From positions 96,004-160,003 of the forward strand of contig CALOCZ010000028.1 of the NCBI GenBank assembly GCA_942491935.1: a stretch of 64,000 nt of DNA, in the 5' to 3' direction. A program made the translations under genes and the position numbers. Below, piece after piece: positions 16,883-25,277 of this stretch (positions within the stretch are counted from its first letter, which is position 1; each line of letters starts with the position of its first letter). This DNA is from JAGTVG01 sp942491935. Lineage in GTDB: Bacteria > Bacteroidota > Bacteroidia > Cytophagales > Cyclobacteriaceae. The notes beneath the pieces were generated by a model. The model saw only the letters and a list, made by a program, of their open reading frames with translations. It was not told where the DNA came from and made no database searches.

Positions 16883-18487
16883 TTACAAAGCAGCTTGTGT
16901 ATCGCTATTAATAATTGGCCAAATTCCCGGCACAGGTACACTAACTCCTTTTGTTTCTCCCCTGTTTTGATCCTGGCCGAAATAATACACCGGCCATCCT
17001 TTAAAGGTAAGTTGCTTTTCGCCATACACCATTATTTCACCAAAATCCTCAATATTCATTCCTGATGGAACATTTGATATCTCAGTATAAAATATGGGCC
17101 ATACGCTGTTGTTACTGAAATCCGGAGCAGTAAAGTTATTCGTATCTTTTGAATCATTTACCCATATATACAATGTTCTACCCATGGAATCGACGAAATA
17201 CTTTGTGATCTCATCTCCCTCATTATAATCACTGGTATAATTTTTCTCATCATTCCCAATCAATTGATCGTCGGCGATCATTAGGCTGTAATCAGGCTTT
17301 GCAATAAACCAAACACTGTTTACTCCTTCACCCGACGTTTCCCCCGGATCCTCTACCATACCATCACCAGCTGGGGAATAATAGTACAAAGGCCATCCTT
17401 TGTATGTATTTTGTTTAGTTACACCATCCGATAAAGTAATGGTCCCAAAATCAGATTTCTCCAAAATGCTTCCTTCTTTAAGGATGATCTCTTCCTCATA
17501 GAAAATGGGCCAGAATGATTCACATGTACCGGAACAGTGGTTTTCCCCGTTAACATCCCGAGTAAAGAAATACAAAGACCTTCCCTGCGCATCGACCAGA
17601 ATATTTCCGAGCACTTCATCTTCCGACAAATTTACAGTGGGTGCTAATGATGCAGAATTCGTATTCAGGTTTACAATTGGCCAGATCCCTGGAGCTGGTA
17701 CACTTACCCCTTTTGTTTCTCCCCGATCTTCATCCTGGCCGAAATAATACAAAGGCCATCCCTTGTATGTAAGTTGCATTTCACCGAAAACATCGATCTC
17801 TCCAAAATCGGATGCATTTAAGGAACTGGGTAATGCCTTTAATTCATCATGAAAGATCGGCCAAACACCATCATTGCTAAAATCAGGCGCTGTAAAATTA
17901 TTCTGATCCTTAAAGTCTTTTATGAATGCATAAAGTGTCCTTCCCTCTCCATCGACAAAAAACTGAGAAATACCATCGCCTTCTGTATAATCATCTTTGT
18001 AATTTTTTCCATCCAGTCCTTTCAATTGTGCGTTTGACAGCATTACTGAGTATTCCTTGGCCAGAAACCAAACACCGTTTACTCCATCTCCTGAAGTAGA
18101 GCCAGGGGCTTCCAGATTTCCATCTCCGGCGGGAGAATAATAGTATAGTGGCCAGCCAAGATAGGTGATCTGTTTTGCCCCGTCGGGTAGCGTAATTTCT
18201 CCGAAATCCTCTGAGCTGAGGCCGGGACCAAGATTTACATTCTCTTCGTAGAATACTGGCCAGAGATCCAGACAGTTACCCGAACAATTGTTTAATCCAT
18301 TCACATCCAGTGTGAATATATACAAACTCTGGTTGTTCCCATCCGCAAGGTAATCACCTGAGGTTTTATTGATACTGGCAGGATCAGGCGGGTCTGCGCT
18401 TTCATCATTGTTGCAACCACCTAAGATAATAATCCCAAAAAATACGGGTAAGATCTTAGTCTGAAGTGGTATGATCCATCTTTTCAT
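16883..18487 (-). CDS. Lipoprotein with four Lipoprotein_15-type secreted repeats
   Basis: 534 residues. Signal peptide with lipobox (FFGIIILGGC, Cys at 25), then four repeats of the PF03640/COG4315 'secreted repeat', about 115 residues each. Repeats 1 and 3 carry a CSGNC / CSGTC pair (residues 68-72 and ~305) and the LDLWPVFYEE / FWPIFYEEE block; repeats 2 and 4 lack the Cys pair and have NFTAPDFSNDGVWPIFHDE. All have a GWPLYYYSPAGD or GWPLYYFGQDEDRG end. The ABAB order shows duplication of a two-repeat unit. Function of the family is unknown; redox or metal binding is often suggested. A Crp/Fnr-family gene is divergent 446 bp away and may control it. Confidence 0.85.
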   Translation of the reverse strand: MKRWIIPLQTKILPVFFGIIILGGCNNDESADPPDPASINKTSGDYLADGNNQSLYIFTLDVNGLNNCSGNCLDLWPVFYEENVNLGPGLSSEDFGEITLPDGAKQITYLGWPLYYYSPAGDGNLEAPGSTSGDGVNGVWFLAKEYSVMLSNAQLKGLDGKNYKDDYTEGDGISQFFVDGEGRTLYAFIKDFKDQNNFTAPDFSNDGVWPIFHDELKALPSSLNASDFGEIDVFGEMQLTYKGWPLYYFGQDEDRGETKGVSVPAPGIWPIVNLNTNSASLAPTVNLSEDEVLGNILVDAQGRSLYFFTRDVNGENHCSGTCESFWPIFYEEEIILKEGSILEKSDFGTITLSDGVTKQNTYKGWPLYYYSPAGDGMVEDPGETSGEGVNSVWFIAKPDYSLMIADDQLIGNDEKNYTSDYNEGDEITKYFVDSMGRTLYIWVNDSKDTNNFTAPDFSNNSVWPIFYTEISNVPSGMNIEDFGEIMVYGEKQLTFKGWPVYYFGQDQNRGETKGVSVPVPGIWPIINSDTQAAL

Positions 18488-18933
18488 AATAGTAAAGTTT
18501 AGGTTATAATATATTTAAAATATTTTCCAGAAGAAGATCTGGTAATCATAGAGAAAAACAACCGGAGATGTATCCATTCCAGATTATCCGGCTACTCCCA
18601 ATACAAGTGATCTCCTGAAAAGGTTGCCTTATCTGAAAATTTCGAGTGAAATCTGGGTCGGCTCTGTTTATTCAATCTGATTGACTTTTTAATTTTTTTA
18701 ACACCCCCGGAGATCAGTGATTGGACAGTGCGTAAGATTTAAGGGGCAAATAAAATTTACATCATTTTGAGTTGGTTTGTAAATGAAAAGTAGTGCTGCA
18801 TTCCTTTTTATAGCTAGTAAAATATCAGCAAGATATATTTTTGGATTTCAATAACCGGATTTAAAACTTCAGCGTTCACCTGATTTTTTCCAAGCAATCT
18901 ATTAACTTAGATATATGTTAAAGTAAAAAAGTA
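18488..18933. other. Divergent intergenic region with likely promoters
   Basis: 446 bases separate the minus-strand lipoprotein from the plus-strand regulator. The DNA is AT-rich with T-runs near 18,700. I see no ORF with a plausible protein and no clear palindrome. Promoters for both genes must lie here, but I could not pick them out with confidence. Confidence 0.4.
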
Positions 18934-19563
18934 ATGATGATTGATAAATCAAAAATGTCACATCTTCTTCCGCATCTAAGCGATGATCTGATTGCAGAAA
19001 TAGAATCAGTGGCAATATTCAAAAAGATACCCTCCGGATCAACAATACTTAGGGCGGGGCAATATGTAAAAGTAATTCCCATCGTGACCGAAGGGCTAAT
19101 AAAGGTATTTTCGAGGCACGAAGATAAAGATCTTCTCTTGTATTATATACAGCCCAATGAATCCTGTATAATGTCATTTTCTGCAAGCCTCAAGAATGAA
19201 CCCAGTCGTGTTTACGCCATTACCGAGGAAGACACTTCGGCAATACTCCTTCCGGTTGAGAAAATTGACAGTTGGATCCGTCAATTTCCGGATTTCAATT
19301 CAATCTTTTTTCAGTTGTATAATTTAAGATACAGCGAATTACTGGAAACGATAAGCGATCTACTATTCAACAAGATGGACCAGCGATTGTACGATTATAT
19401 GAAGAAAAAACATCAATTAACTGGTAAAAATCCACTGAAAATATCTCATCGCCAAATCGCCAATGATATGGGAACTGCCAGGGAAGTGATCAGCAGGGTT
19501 ATGAAAAAATTGGAAGGAGAAGGTAAGGTCAGACAACATACCAGCAGCATAGAAATTTTGTAG
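18934..19563 (+). CDS. Crp/Fnr family transcriptional regulator
   Basis: 209 residues. An N-terminal cyclic-nucleotide-binding-type beta-barrel (IPSGSTILRAGQYVKVIPIV, residues 33-52), a long dimer helix near 125-145, then a HTH_Crp domain (KISHRQIANDMGTAREVISR, residues 168-187). The E..SR pattern in the recognition helix (REVISRVMKKLE) is the one used by Fnr-type proteins to read TTGAT or TGAC half-sites. It has a single Cys (ESCIMSF), so it cannot hold an Fnr 4Fe-4S cluster; a haem or small-molecule sensor is more likely. Neighbours are small membrane proteins and a putative redox lipoprotein. A palindrome of the right form lies 3 bp after its stop. Confidence 0.88.
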   Translation: MMIDKSKMSHLLPHLSDDLIAEIESVAIFKKIPSGSTILRAGQYVKVIPIVTEGLIKVFSRHEDKDLLLYYIQPNESCIMSFSASLKNEPSRVYAITEEDTSAILLPVEKIDSWIRQFPDFNSIFFQLYNLRYSELLETISDLLFNKMDQRLYDYMKKKHQLTGKNPLKISHRQIANDMGTAREVISRVMKKLEGEGKVRQHTSSIEIL

Positions 19564-19565
19564 TT

Positions 19566-19579
19566 GTGACTTCAGTCAC
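19566..19579. promoter_or_regulatory. Crp/Fnr-like palindrome
   Basis: Perfect inverted repeat GTGAC-TTCA-GTCAC, in the wider form TGTGA-N6-TCACT. It sits 3 bp after the stop of the Crp/Fnr gene and about 37 bp before a short membrane ORF. Spacing and half-site match sites of Crp/Fnr/NNR-type regulators, so the adjacent regulator is the natural candidate binder (inference). Confidence 0.5.
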
Positions 19580-19581
19580 TG

Positions 19582-19609
19582 TTTGCTAAAAATCCCTGTT
19601 CCATCTTTG
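19582..19609 (+). promoter_or_regulatory. Bacteroidota-type promoter candidate (-33 TTTG, -7 CATCTTTG)
   Basis: TTTG at 19,582 and CATCTTTG at 19,602-19,609 resemble the Bacteroidota sigma-ABfr elements (TTTG and TAnnTTTG) with 16 bp between. The -7 box overlaps neither gene and lies only 7 bp before the ATG at 19,617, so a transcript would be nearly leaderless. The palindrome just upstream would suit activation. Confidence 0.35.
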
Positions 19610-19616
19610 TAGAACT

Positions 19617-19715
19617 ATGGATGGTAAAAAAGCAATAAAATTAGTTTCGGTGTGTGTTTTATGCATCGGAATAATTACAGCCATAGTCATTCTTATTCAT
19701 TATTTATTAACATAA
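19617..19715 (+). CDS. 32-residue single-helix membrane peptide
   Basis: A short ORF from ATG: MDGKKAIKL followed by one hydrophobic helix (VSVCVLCIGIITAIVILIHY) and a stop. The positive N-terminus and single helix are typical of small inner-membrane proteins. It sits in the same direction and close to the DUF2892 gene (12 bp gap), behind the promoter and palindrome described. No ribosome site is visible, which fits a leaderless start or chance; hence the modest score. Confidence 0.4.
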   Translation: MDGKKAIKLVSVCVLCIGIITAIVILIHYLLT

Positions 19716-19727
19716 AAAAAAAGAAAG

Positions 19728-19934
19728 ATGAAGAAAAACATGGGAAATGCAGACAGGATTATCAGAGTGATAATCGCCGTTATCGTTGCAGTACTTTATT
19801 TTACAAACGTAATTACAGGTACTTTAGGCATTGTACTGCTTGCTCTTGCAGGAGTTTTTGTGCTGACCAGCCTTATGAGTTTTTGTCCATTGTATACACC
19901 ATTTGGCTTGAGCACATGTAAAGTAAAAGAGTGA
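19728..19934 (+). CDS. DUF2892 small membrane protein
   Basis: 68 residues with two helices: NADRIIRVIIAVIVAVLYF and TLGIVLLALAGVFVLTSL, then the CPLYTPFGLSTC end with two Cys that is standard for the DUF2892/YgaP-C-terminal membrane family. Often found with sulfur or redox genes. An A-rich, AAAGAAAG ribosome site precedes the ATG. It may form a small regulon with the upstream 32-residue peptide and the regulator. Confidence 0.85.
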   Translation: MKKNMGNADRIIRVIIAVIVAVLYFTNVITGTLGIVLLALAGVFVLTSLMSFCPLYTPFGLSTCKVKE

Positions 19935-19959
19935 TATAAACACTATAATCCAGACAACA

Positions 19960-20424
19960 ATGAAAGATTATAAAATAAAACGATTATTGATATTCCTGTT
20001 TGTTTTGAGCTTTGGAATGATTTCCTGTTCTGATAATGGAGAAAGTGATCCGAATCTTCTTTCCAAGGAACAAATAGAGGATAACATGAATTCAGGGAAT
20101 TGGAGAATCACTAAATTCATCGATTCGGGGAAGGATGAAACAAATCATTTTTCCGGCTATGACTTTGTATTTAACGAGAATGGGGTGTTGACAAGCAGCA
20201 GTGGAACAAATACCTATGAGGGATCCTGGAGTATTTCGGATAGCAACAGCAGCGATGACAGTCCTGATGATTTGGATTTCAACATCCTTTTCAACCTTAC
20301 TAATGATTTTGAGGATCTCAATGATGATTGGGATATACTCACAATAACAGCCAGTAAGATTGAATTGGAGGATATTAGTGGAGGTAATGGAGGAACTGAC
20401 ATCCTGACCTTCGAGAAAAATTAA
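19960..20424 (+). CDS. Lipocalin-like lipoprotein
   Basis: 154 residues with a lipoprotein signal (LLIFLFVLSFGMISC, Cys at 23). The mature part follows the lipocalin-like pattern: NSGNWRITKFIDSG, FSGYDFVFNENGVL, YEGSWSIS, and a final WDILTITASKIELED. Role unknown; such proteins lie on the outer membrane. It is 25 bp after DUF2892 and ends 17 bp before a strong terminator, so it closes the unit. Confidence 0.75.
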   Translation: MKDYKIKRLLIFLFVLSFGMISCSDNGESDPNLLSKEQIEDNMNSGNWRITKFIDSGKDETNHFSGYDFVFNENGVLTSSSGTNTYEGSWSISDSNSSDDSPDDLDFNILFNLTNDFEDLNDDWDILTITASKIELEDISGGNGGTDILTFEKN

Positions 20425-20441
20425 TTAAAATACACTATACA

Positions 20442-20474
20442 GATAATGCAGCTGGATTCACCGGCTGCATTATC
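20442..20474 (+). terminator. Rho-independent terminator
   Basis: Stem GATAATGCAGC / GCTGCATTATC (11 bp, perfect) with an 11-nt loop, followed by TTATTT. It lies just after the lipocalin-like lipoprotein gene. Confidence 0.8.
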
Positions 20475-20671
20475 TTATTTCCCCTTCCCGGTAAAAAGCG
20501 GTAAATATCGCAGTAACAATGCGAATGCACGGATCTTATTTAGAGACCAGATACTAAATTTTAATGTCTCAGAGGCAACCATTGGAAGACTTCCCTTGTA
20601 TTGTCTGTAGAAATGGGTAATTGGAACTTAAAATTTAAACTTCAGAAAGCTTATACTTTAAAAGATAAAGA
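20475..20671. other. Promoter region of the sigma-factor operon
   Basis: Short AT-rich stretch without a gene. It carries the start region for the sigma factor unit; no operator was recognised. Confidence 0.4.
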
Positions 20672-21241
20672 TTGGGATCAGATCAAACACTTATGTTGCG
20701 CAACCTCATAAAGGGTTGTATCAAAAATGACAGAAAAAGTCAGAGAGATCTGTACCAGCATTTTTATGCCTATAGCTTAAGTATATGTCTTAGGTATTCA
20801 GATAGCAGGGATGAAGCGGTTGAAGTTCTAAATCAGGCATTTATGAAAATATTCAAGAACCTTAAAAAATTCGATCTTTCAAAACCATTTACCCCATGGT
20901 TAAGAAAGATCCTGATCAATTCATGTATTAATAATTTTAAAAGAAAGAGAATTGAATTGATGAATGACGTGCTTGAAGAGCAGGTGCATTCATCCGGTGA
21001 GGATATATTATCTCATATTTCCTATAATGAGATCCTGGAACTAATCCGGAAGTTGTCTCCCGGATACAGAACCGTGTTCAATTTATATGTAATAGAAGGA
21101 TATAAACACGAAGAAATAGCGGTCATGCTGAATATTTCAGTTGGCACGTCTAAATCGAACCTGGCCAAGGCCAAAAAAAATATGAGAATTATTCTAAAAG
21201 AATATTTCCTGGAAGATTATGAACGATCAAAACAAGGATAG
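20672..21241 (+). CDS. ECF-type RNA polymerase sigma factor
   Basis: 189 residues with the two sigma-70 regions: region 2 at about 25-90 (DLYQHFYAYSLSICLRYS, EAVEVLNQAFMKIFKNLKKF, then PFTPWLRKILINSCINNFKR) and region 4 at about 115-172 (LSPGYRTVFNLYVIEGYKHE, EIAVMLNISVGTSKSNLAKA). It directs polymerase to envelope-type promoters. Start: TTG at 20,672 as given by the frame, or ATG at 20,693 (MLRNLIKGC); the second fits the usual N-terminus nearly as well. It overlaps the next gene by 23 bp, which is probably its anti-sigma partner. Confidence 0.87.
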   Translation: MGSDQTLMLRNLIKGCIKNDRKSQRDLYQHFYAYSLSICLRYSDSRDEAVEVLNQAFMKIFKNLKKFDLSKPFTPWLRKILINSCINNFKRKRIELMNDVLEEQVHSSGEDILSHISYNEILELIRKLSPGYRTVFNLYVIEGYKHEEIAVMLNISVGTSKSNLAKAKKNMRIILKEYFLEDYERSKQG

Positions 21242-22511
21242 TCTAGAAAATTTCTTTAAGAAAGGAGCTCAAAATTACGATATTGAGTTCAGGGAAGGCG
21301 ACTGGAAGAAAATGGAAGCCCTGTTGGATAGTGAAATGCCTGTTGCCTTCTCACTTTCTTCATTTCTGAAGAAGATCTGGCCCCTGGTTGCCTTGCTTGT
21401 GGTAATCCCATTGGGCTGGTATTCTCTTGATCGGTATTCAGGTGGTAAAACCACAGAGCTTGGTGCTGTAAATCAGGGTGATAATTTGGAAGTTAATCCC
21501 TCTACCGGAAATGATCACCTACTGAATTCACAAATCATTCATAATAAATTGATGGATTCACAGACACAACCTGATTCTGAAATCCTCAGTCAGAGGATAG
21601 ATAAAAACGAAAGTCTGAAGCCAGGCTTATCATCATTTAAGAAGATGGATATTGTTGCCAGTACGACCGAAACGGTTAAAAATGAAAACCTTATTCACGG
21701 TGATCCTAAATACGAGAAGCTGGAGAAATCAGGCCAGTCAGGAGGATTTGTCAAGTCTGGAACTAATGAGCAGGATATGATTAATTCTGAGTCTTATGCT
21801 TATAGTATTCCTGGTATGTTGATCCCTCTATTTCCTGGTTCCACTGTTGGTGTCCTGGCTGATCCGGACCGGCTTGAGGCAAGGCCTGTTATCGATAATC
21901 CTGAAGATGAACGATATAAAATTTCTCTATCACTTGGAGCGGGATTCAGTCCTGATTTCAGTACGGTAGGATTTGGCAATTTTGTTTCCCCGGGTGTCCG
22001 CTGGAATTTCATGGCTGAAACCGGGGTATCCAGAAGGTTTATGTTAAATACAGGTATAATCTGGGTAAAGAATAAGTATGAGGCACGTGGAGAAGATTAC
22101 CATGCCCCTCCACGTTATTGGAAAAAGGGCATCGCCGCGGATGAGGCCTATGGTGAATGTATTATGCTGGATATCCCATTAAATGTGAGATACGATTTCC
22201 TGATGAAAGGAAGGCACCAATTCTTTATCTCTGGTGGTGCTTCTACCTATATCCTTCTGAAAGAGGATTATTATTTCGAGTACGAGGTGGAAGATCCGGA
22301 GTTGCCACAATATTGGGGAACCGATAAAGTGAGTGTTTATCCCTTTAAAATTGTGAATCTCTCGGTAGGGTACCAGTACCAATTGGGTAGAAAAGGAGCT
22401 TTGCAGGTGGAACCGTTTATTAAGATCCCTACCGCCGGGGTAGGTTGGGGAGAGGTCGATTTGCAAACTCTTGGAGTTTATTTTATGTATAAATACCGAC
22501 TTGGCAGATGA
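21219..22511 (+). CDS. Anti-sigma-like N-terminus fused to an outer-membrane beta-barrel
   Basis: 430 residues. Residues 1-45 are cytoplasmic and acidic (DSLENFFKKGAQNYDIEF, REGDWKKMEALLDSEMP), like anti-sigma/PorT-linked proteins. One membrane helix is at about 52-69 (IWPLVALLVVIPLGWYSL). A Ser/Gly/Asn-rich linker runs to about 225. The C-terminal 200 residues are alternating beta strands ending in an aromatic/Arg tail (YFMYKYRLGR), typical of a small porin-like barrel (LSLGAGFSPDFS, LDIPLNVRYDF, GAGVGWGEV-like turns). One chain thus spans inner and outer membrane, a layout known from Bacteroidota ECF operons. It overlaps the sigma gene by 23 bp. Confidence 0.75.
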   Translation: MNDQNKDSLENFFKKGAQNYDIEFREGDWKKMEALLDSEMPVAFSLSSFLKKIWPLVALLVVIPLGWYSLDRYSGGKTTELGAVNQGDNLEVNPSTGNDHLLNSQIIHNKLMDSQTQPDSEILSQRIDKNESLKPGLSSFKKMDIVASTTETVKNENLIHGDPKYEKLEKSGQSGGFVKSGTNEQDMINSESYAYSIPGMLIPLFPGSTVGVLADPDRLEARPVIDNPEDERYKISLSLGAGFSPDFSTVGFGNFVSPGVRWNFMAETGVSRRFMLNTGIIWVKNKYEARGEDYHAPPRYWKKGIAADEAYGECIMLDIPLNVRYDFLMKGRHQFFISGGASTYILLKEDYYFEYEVEDPELPQYWGTDKVSVYPFKIVNLSVGYQYQLGRKGALQVEPFIKIPTAGVGWGEVDLQTLGVYFMYKYRLGR

Positions 22512-22682
22512 AATGAAAGCTGAAGCGCTGAAACTGGAAATATTTCAGATGTCGAAAAACGGCGACCCTGAAAAGATAATATTTAAGGTTATTTCTGATG
22601 AGATATTGATCATAATTATTGTGAAGATCAAAACAACAGTTTATATGCACCATAAAATTATTCTAAACCAAAATTAAAACTC

Positions 22683-23252
22683 ATGAAGAAGAATTTAATT
22701 AAACTAATTGGGATCCTGATTGCGATTATTGTCGTTTTAAATTCCTGTAGCGATTCTACCGAGGAGGCTGATCCCTGCCAGAATGGCCCGGAACTAAGTA
22801 TAGATAATATAACCATAAGTATTGAAGGGCAATCAAATGGAGAAATTAAAGCAAGCACGGATAATGGGACATCTCCATATATGTACAGCATTGATGGAAT
22901 AAACTTTCAGAATGATGGTACATTTACAAGTCTCGCGGCAAACGATTATACCATAACAGTTAAGGATGCCAATAATTGCACCGATTCTAAAATGGCTACT
23001 GTGACAGAGGTTCCCGAAGTATCTTATTCAAGTGAGATAAGACCGATCATTGATACAAATTGTCAGATATCCAATTGTCATGGAGCGCAACAGGGAATCC
23101 CTTCATTTGCCACCTATGCTGATGTGAGCGCAAATGCCAGTAATATCAAGTTCAGAACATCAAGTGGTTCCATGCCCCCCGCTGGGCCTCTGCCTGATGC
23201 AGAAGTTCAATTGATATCGGATTGGGTAGACCAGGGCGCTCCCAACAACTAG
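22683..23252 (+). CDS. Lipoprotein with SprB-like repeat and a CX4CH cytochrome-type domain
   Basis: 189 residues. Lipobox near 22 (IIVVLNSC). Residues 35-105 form one SprB-type adhesin repeat (ISIEGQSNGEIKASTDNGTS, YMYSIDGINFQNDG, DYTITVKDANNC). Residues 115-189 resemble the 'Planctomycete-type/Bacteroidota' cytochrome c domain: YSSEIRPIIDTNCQISNCHG, where the haem motif would be CX4CH rather than CX2CH, then FRTSSGSMPPAG with the Met axial ligand and a final VQLISDWVDQGAPNN. Probably an electron carrier anchored to the outer membrane. It opens an operon with the next three genes. Confidence 0.78.
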   Translation: MKKNLIKLIGILIAIIVVLNSCSDSTEEADPCQNGPELSIDNITISIEGQSNGEIKASTDNGTSPYMYSIDGINFQNDGTFTSLAANDYTITVKDANNCTDSKMATVTEVPEVSYSSEIRPIIDTNCQISNCHGAQQGIPSFATYADVSANASNIKFRTSSGSMPPAGPLPDAEVQLISDWVDQGAPNN

Positions 23253-23264
23253 ATAGGAACTGAC

Positions 23265-23609
23265 GTGAAAAGAGCAGTTATAATTGGACTTGTTTTGATT
23301 TCTTTCGCATGTACATATGATAATGCCGAGGATTTGTATGGCATTAATGAATGTCCTTCTGAGGGTGTTTCTTTTTCGGACAAAGTGGAGCCCATTGTAA
23401 ATACCAATTGTGCCATTCCAGGTTGTCATGCATCAGGAGGACAGCAACCCACATTGGAAACGTATGAACAGATCTCCTCGAATGCTGAAAGGATAAAAAC
23501 CAGGACCTCTAACGGAACAATGCCTCCATCTTCATCAGGTATTCGTCTTTCACAAGAGGATATTGACGATATCGCATGTTGGGTAAATGCAGGAGCTCCT
23601 GATAATTAA
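23265..23609 (+). CDS. CX4CH cytochrome-like lipoprotein
   Basis: 114 residues from GTG at 23,265, with signal and Cys near 16 (LVLISFAC). The domain matches the C-terminal half of the gene upstream: FSDKVEPIVNTNCAIPGCHA (CX4CH), KTRTSNGTMPPSSSG (Met ligand), DIDDIACWVNAGAPDN. So the pair is a tandem duplication of one haem domain, one with and one without the adhesin repeat. The gap of 12 bp to the upstream gene implies cotranscription. Confidence 0.78.
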   Translation: MKRAVIIGLVLISFACTYDNAEDLYGINECPSEGVSFSDKVEPIVNTNCAIPGCHASGGQQPTLETYEQISSNAERIKTRTSNGTMPPSSSGIRLSQEDIDDIACWVNAGAPDN

Positions 23610-23635
23610 TATGTTAGAATGATAAATCCTTAGTT

Positions 23636-24181
23636 ATGAAAGATATTCGAATTGCAGGCCTTTTGATTCTATTGTTATTCTCAAATAAATCTCTGGCCCA
23701 AAAGTATAAATCCGTTGCATCCTCCGTGCATTTCTTTTCTGATGCACCGATGGAAGATATAGAAGCAACTAATCCTGATGGTCAGAGTGCCATAGATCTA
23801 GCAACGGGTGAGATTGTATTTTCTATTCCCATTAAGTCCTTTGAATTTGAGAAGTCCCTCATGCAGGAACATTTTAATGAAAATTACCTGGAATCCGATA
23901 AATATCCAGCGGCTAACTTCAAGGGCATCATTTCAGGATTTCAAGTTGAAAGTAGTGGATGGCAAAAAGCCAGGGCTGAGGGGACCATAAATATACATGG
24001 AGTAAGTAATGATCTTACTGTGGATGGAGAGATCAAAATCGAAAAGGGTTCAATCGGAATAAAATCAAAATTCTCAATTGCCCTGGAAGATTATAAGATT
24101 AAAATACCCAAAGTGGTTTTTTATAATATTGCGGAAGTAGTTGAGGTAACTATAACATTTACATATGAACCGATTGATTAA
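23636..24181 (+). CDS. YceI family periplasmic protein
   Basis: 181 residues, signal peptide to about 21 (LLFSNKSLAQ). YceI lipocalin-like barrel: SSVHFFSDAPMEDIEATNPD, IVFSIPIKSFEFEKSLMQEH, NENYLESDKYPAANFKGIIS, INIHGVSNDLTVDGEI, KFSIALEDYKIKIPK. Family members bind isoprenoid lipids such as polyprenyl chains. Its 3' end overlaps the DUF5777 gene by 17 bp. YceI, CX4CH lipoproteins and DUF5777 often sit together in Bacteroidota genomes (family knowledge). Confidence 0.9.
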   Translation: MKDIRIAGLLILLLFSNKSLAQKYKSVASSVHFFSDAPMEDIEATNPDGQSAIDLATGEIVFSIPIKSFEFEKSLMQEHFNENYLESDKYPAANFKGIISGFQVESSGWQKARAEGTINIHGVSNDLTVDGEIKIEKGSIGIKSKFSIALEDYKIKIPKVVFYNIAEVVEVTITFTYEPID

Positions 24182-25065
24182 GCCAGTACTATATATATTT
24201 GTCCTTTTCTTTCAAACCGGTGTTTTTGCTCAGGAAGACCTGATGAATCTTATAGAGGATTCTGAACCCAGTGTGGAGCCGGTACGATCCATATTTAATG
24301 GTACACGTATAATTAACGGGCATTCTGTTGAGACCCGGGGGGCAGGTACATTGGAGGTGATTTTCATGCACCGGTTTGGGAGTTTGAATTCCGGTGCCTA
24401 TAATTTCTGGGGACTGGACGAAGCCTGGATACGGCTAGGTTTGGAATATTCCTTTACGGATGACATGACCATAGGAATTGGAAGGAGCAGTTATGAAAAA
24501 ACTTATGATGGATTCCTGAAGTACCGGTTTGTTGAGCAGACAAAAGGTGCCAGAAATTTTCCGTTTACGGCAACCGGATTTGTTAGTATGGCCATTAATA
24601 CCTTAAAGCCGACCAATCCGGAGCAGGAGATCCAGTTTTCTTCCCGTTTATCTTATGCATACCAGGTTATTCTGGCAAGGAAATTCAACAAGAATCTCTC
24701 CCTGCAACTGACACCAACATGGTACATCGTAACCTGGTAGAACCCCTGAAGAAAGAAATGATATTTTTGCCCTGGGATTTGGGGGGAGATATAAAGTAAG
24801 CAGAAGACTGGCTTTGACACTGGAATACTTTTACCAATTCAATAATAATACTGAGCAAGTGAATTATGATGCCCTTGGAGTAGGGCTCGAAATTGAAACC
24901 GGAGGTCATGTTTTCCAGATCGTTTTCTCAAACTCGCGTGCCATGATCGAAAAGTCATTTATAACCGAAACAACTGGGAACTTTTTCGATGGCGACATTC
25001 ATCTTGGGTTCAATATTACTCGTGCATTTTACCTGAAAAAGAAAAAACCAGTGGAAGATTGGTAA
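24165..25065 (+). pseudogene. DUF5777 family beta-barrel protein, two apparent frameshifts
   Basis: About 300 codons in three frames. The first (24,165-24,718) gives a signal peptide (FVLFFQTGVFAQ), then EPVRSIFNGTRIINGHSVET and GLDEAWIRLGLEYSFTDDMT, standard for DUF5777. After a shift at about 24,717 the second frame reads MVHRNLVE (with a base missing before ATG), and after a shift at the C4 run (24,743-24,746) the third reads PEERNDIFALGFGGRYKVSR and GLEIETGGHVFQIVFSNSRA to the end. Both shifts are -1 type. The full chain is intact otherwise, so sequence error at short runs is as likely as real mutation. It would be a 12- or 14-strand outer-membrane barrel. Confidence 0.85.
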
Positions 25066-25277
25066 GCTGTAATGATTTGCTTATATCTCCGATTCATGAT
25101 TAAATGCAATTGTCTAATGGGGTTACAAAAAATTTAAAATTATTTAAGAATTCTGGTGATGGATCTTGTTTTCATTTAGGCTCCACTAGTAGTTAATGCT
25201 TTGGATATATTACTGACCAGCACGGAGTGTATTTTGGGGCGAGTAATTTATACGTTCAGTAAAACAACTTAAATGTT

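Noticed and set aside
22471..22677. 68-codon ORF after the anti-sigma/barrel gene
   Set aside because: Starts inside the barrel gene, has no ribosome site and no protein-like pattern.
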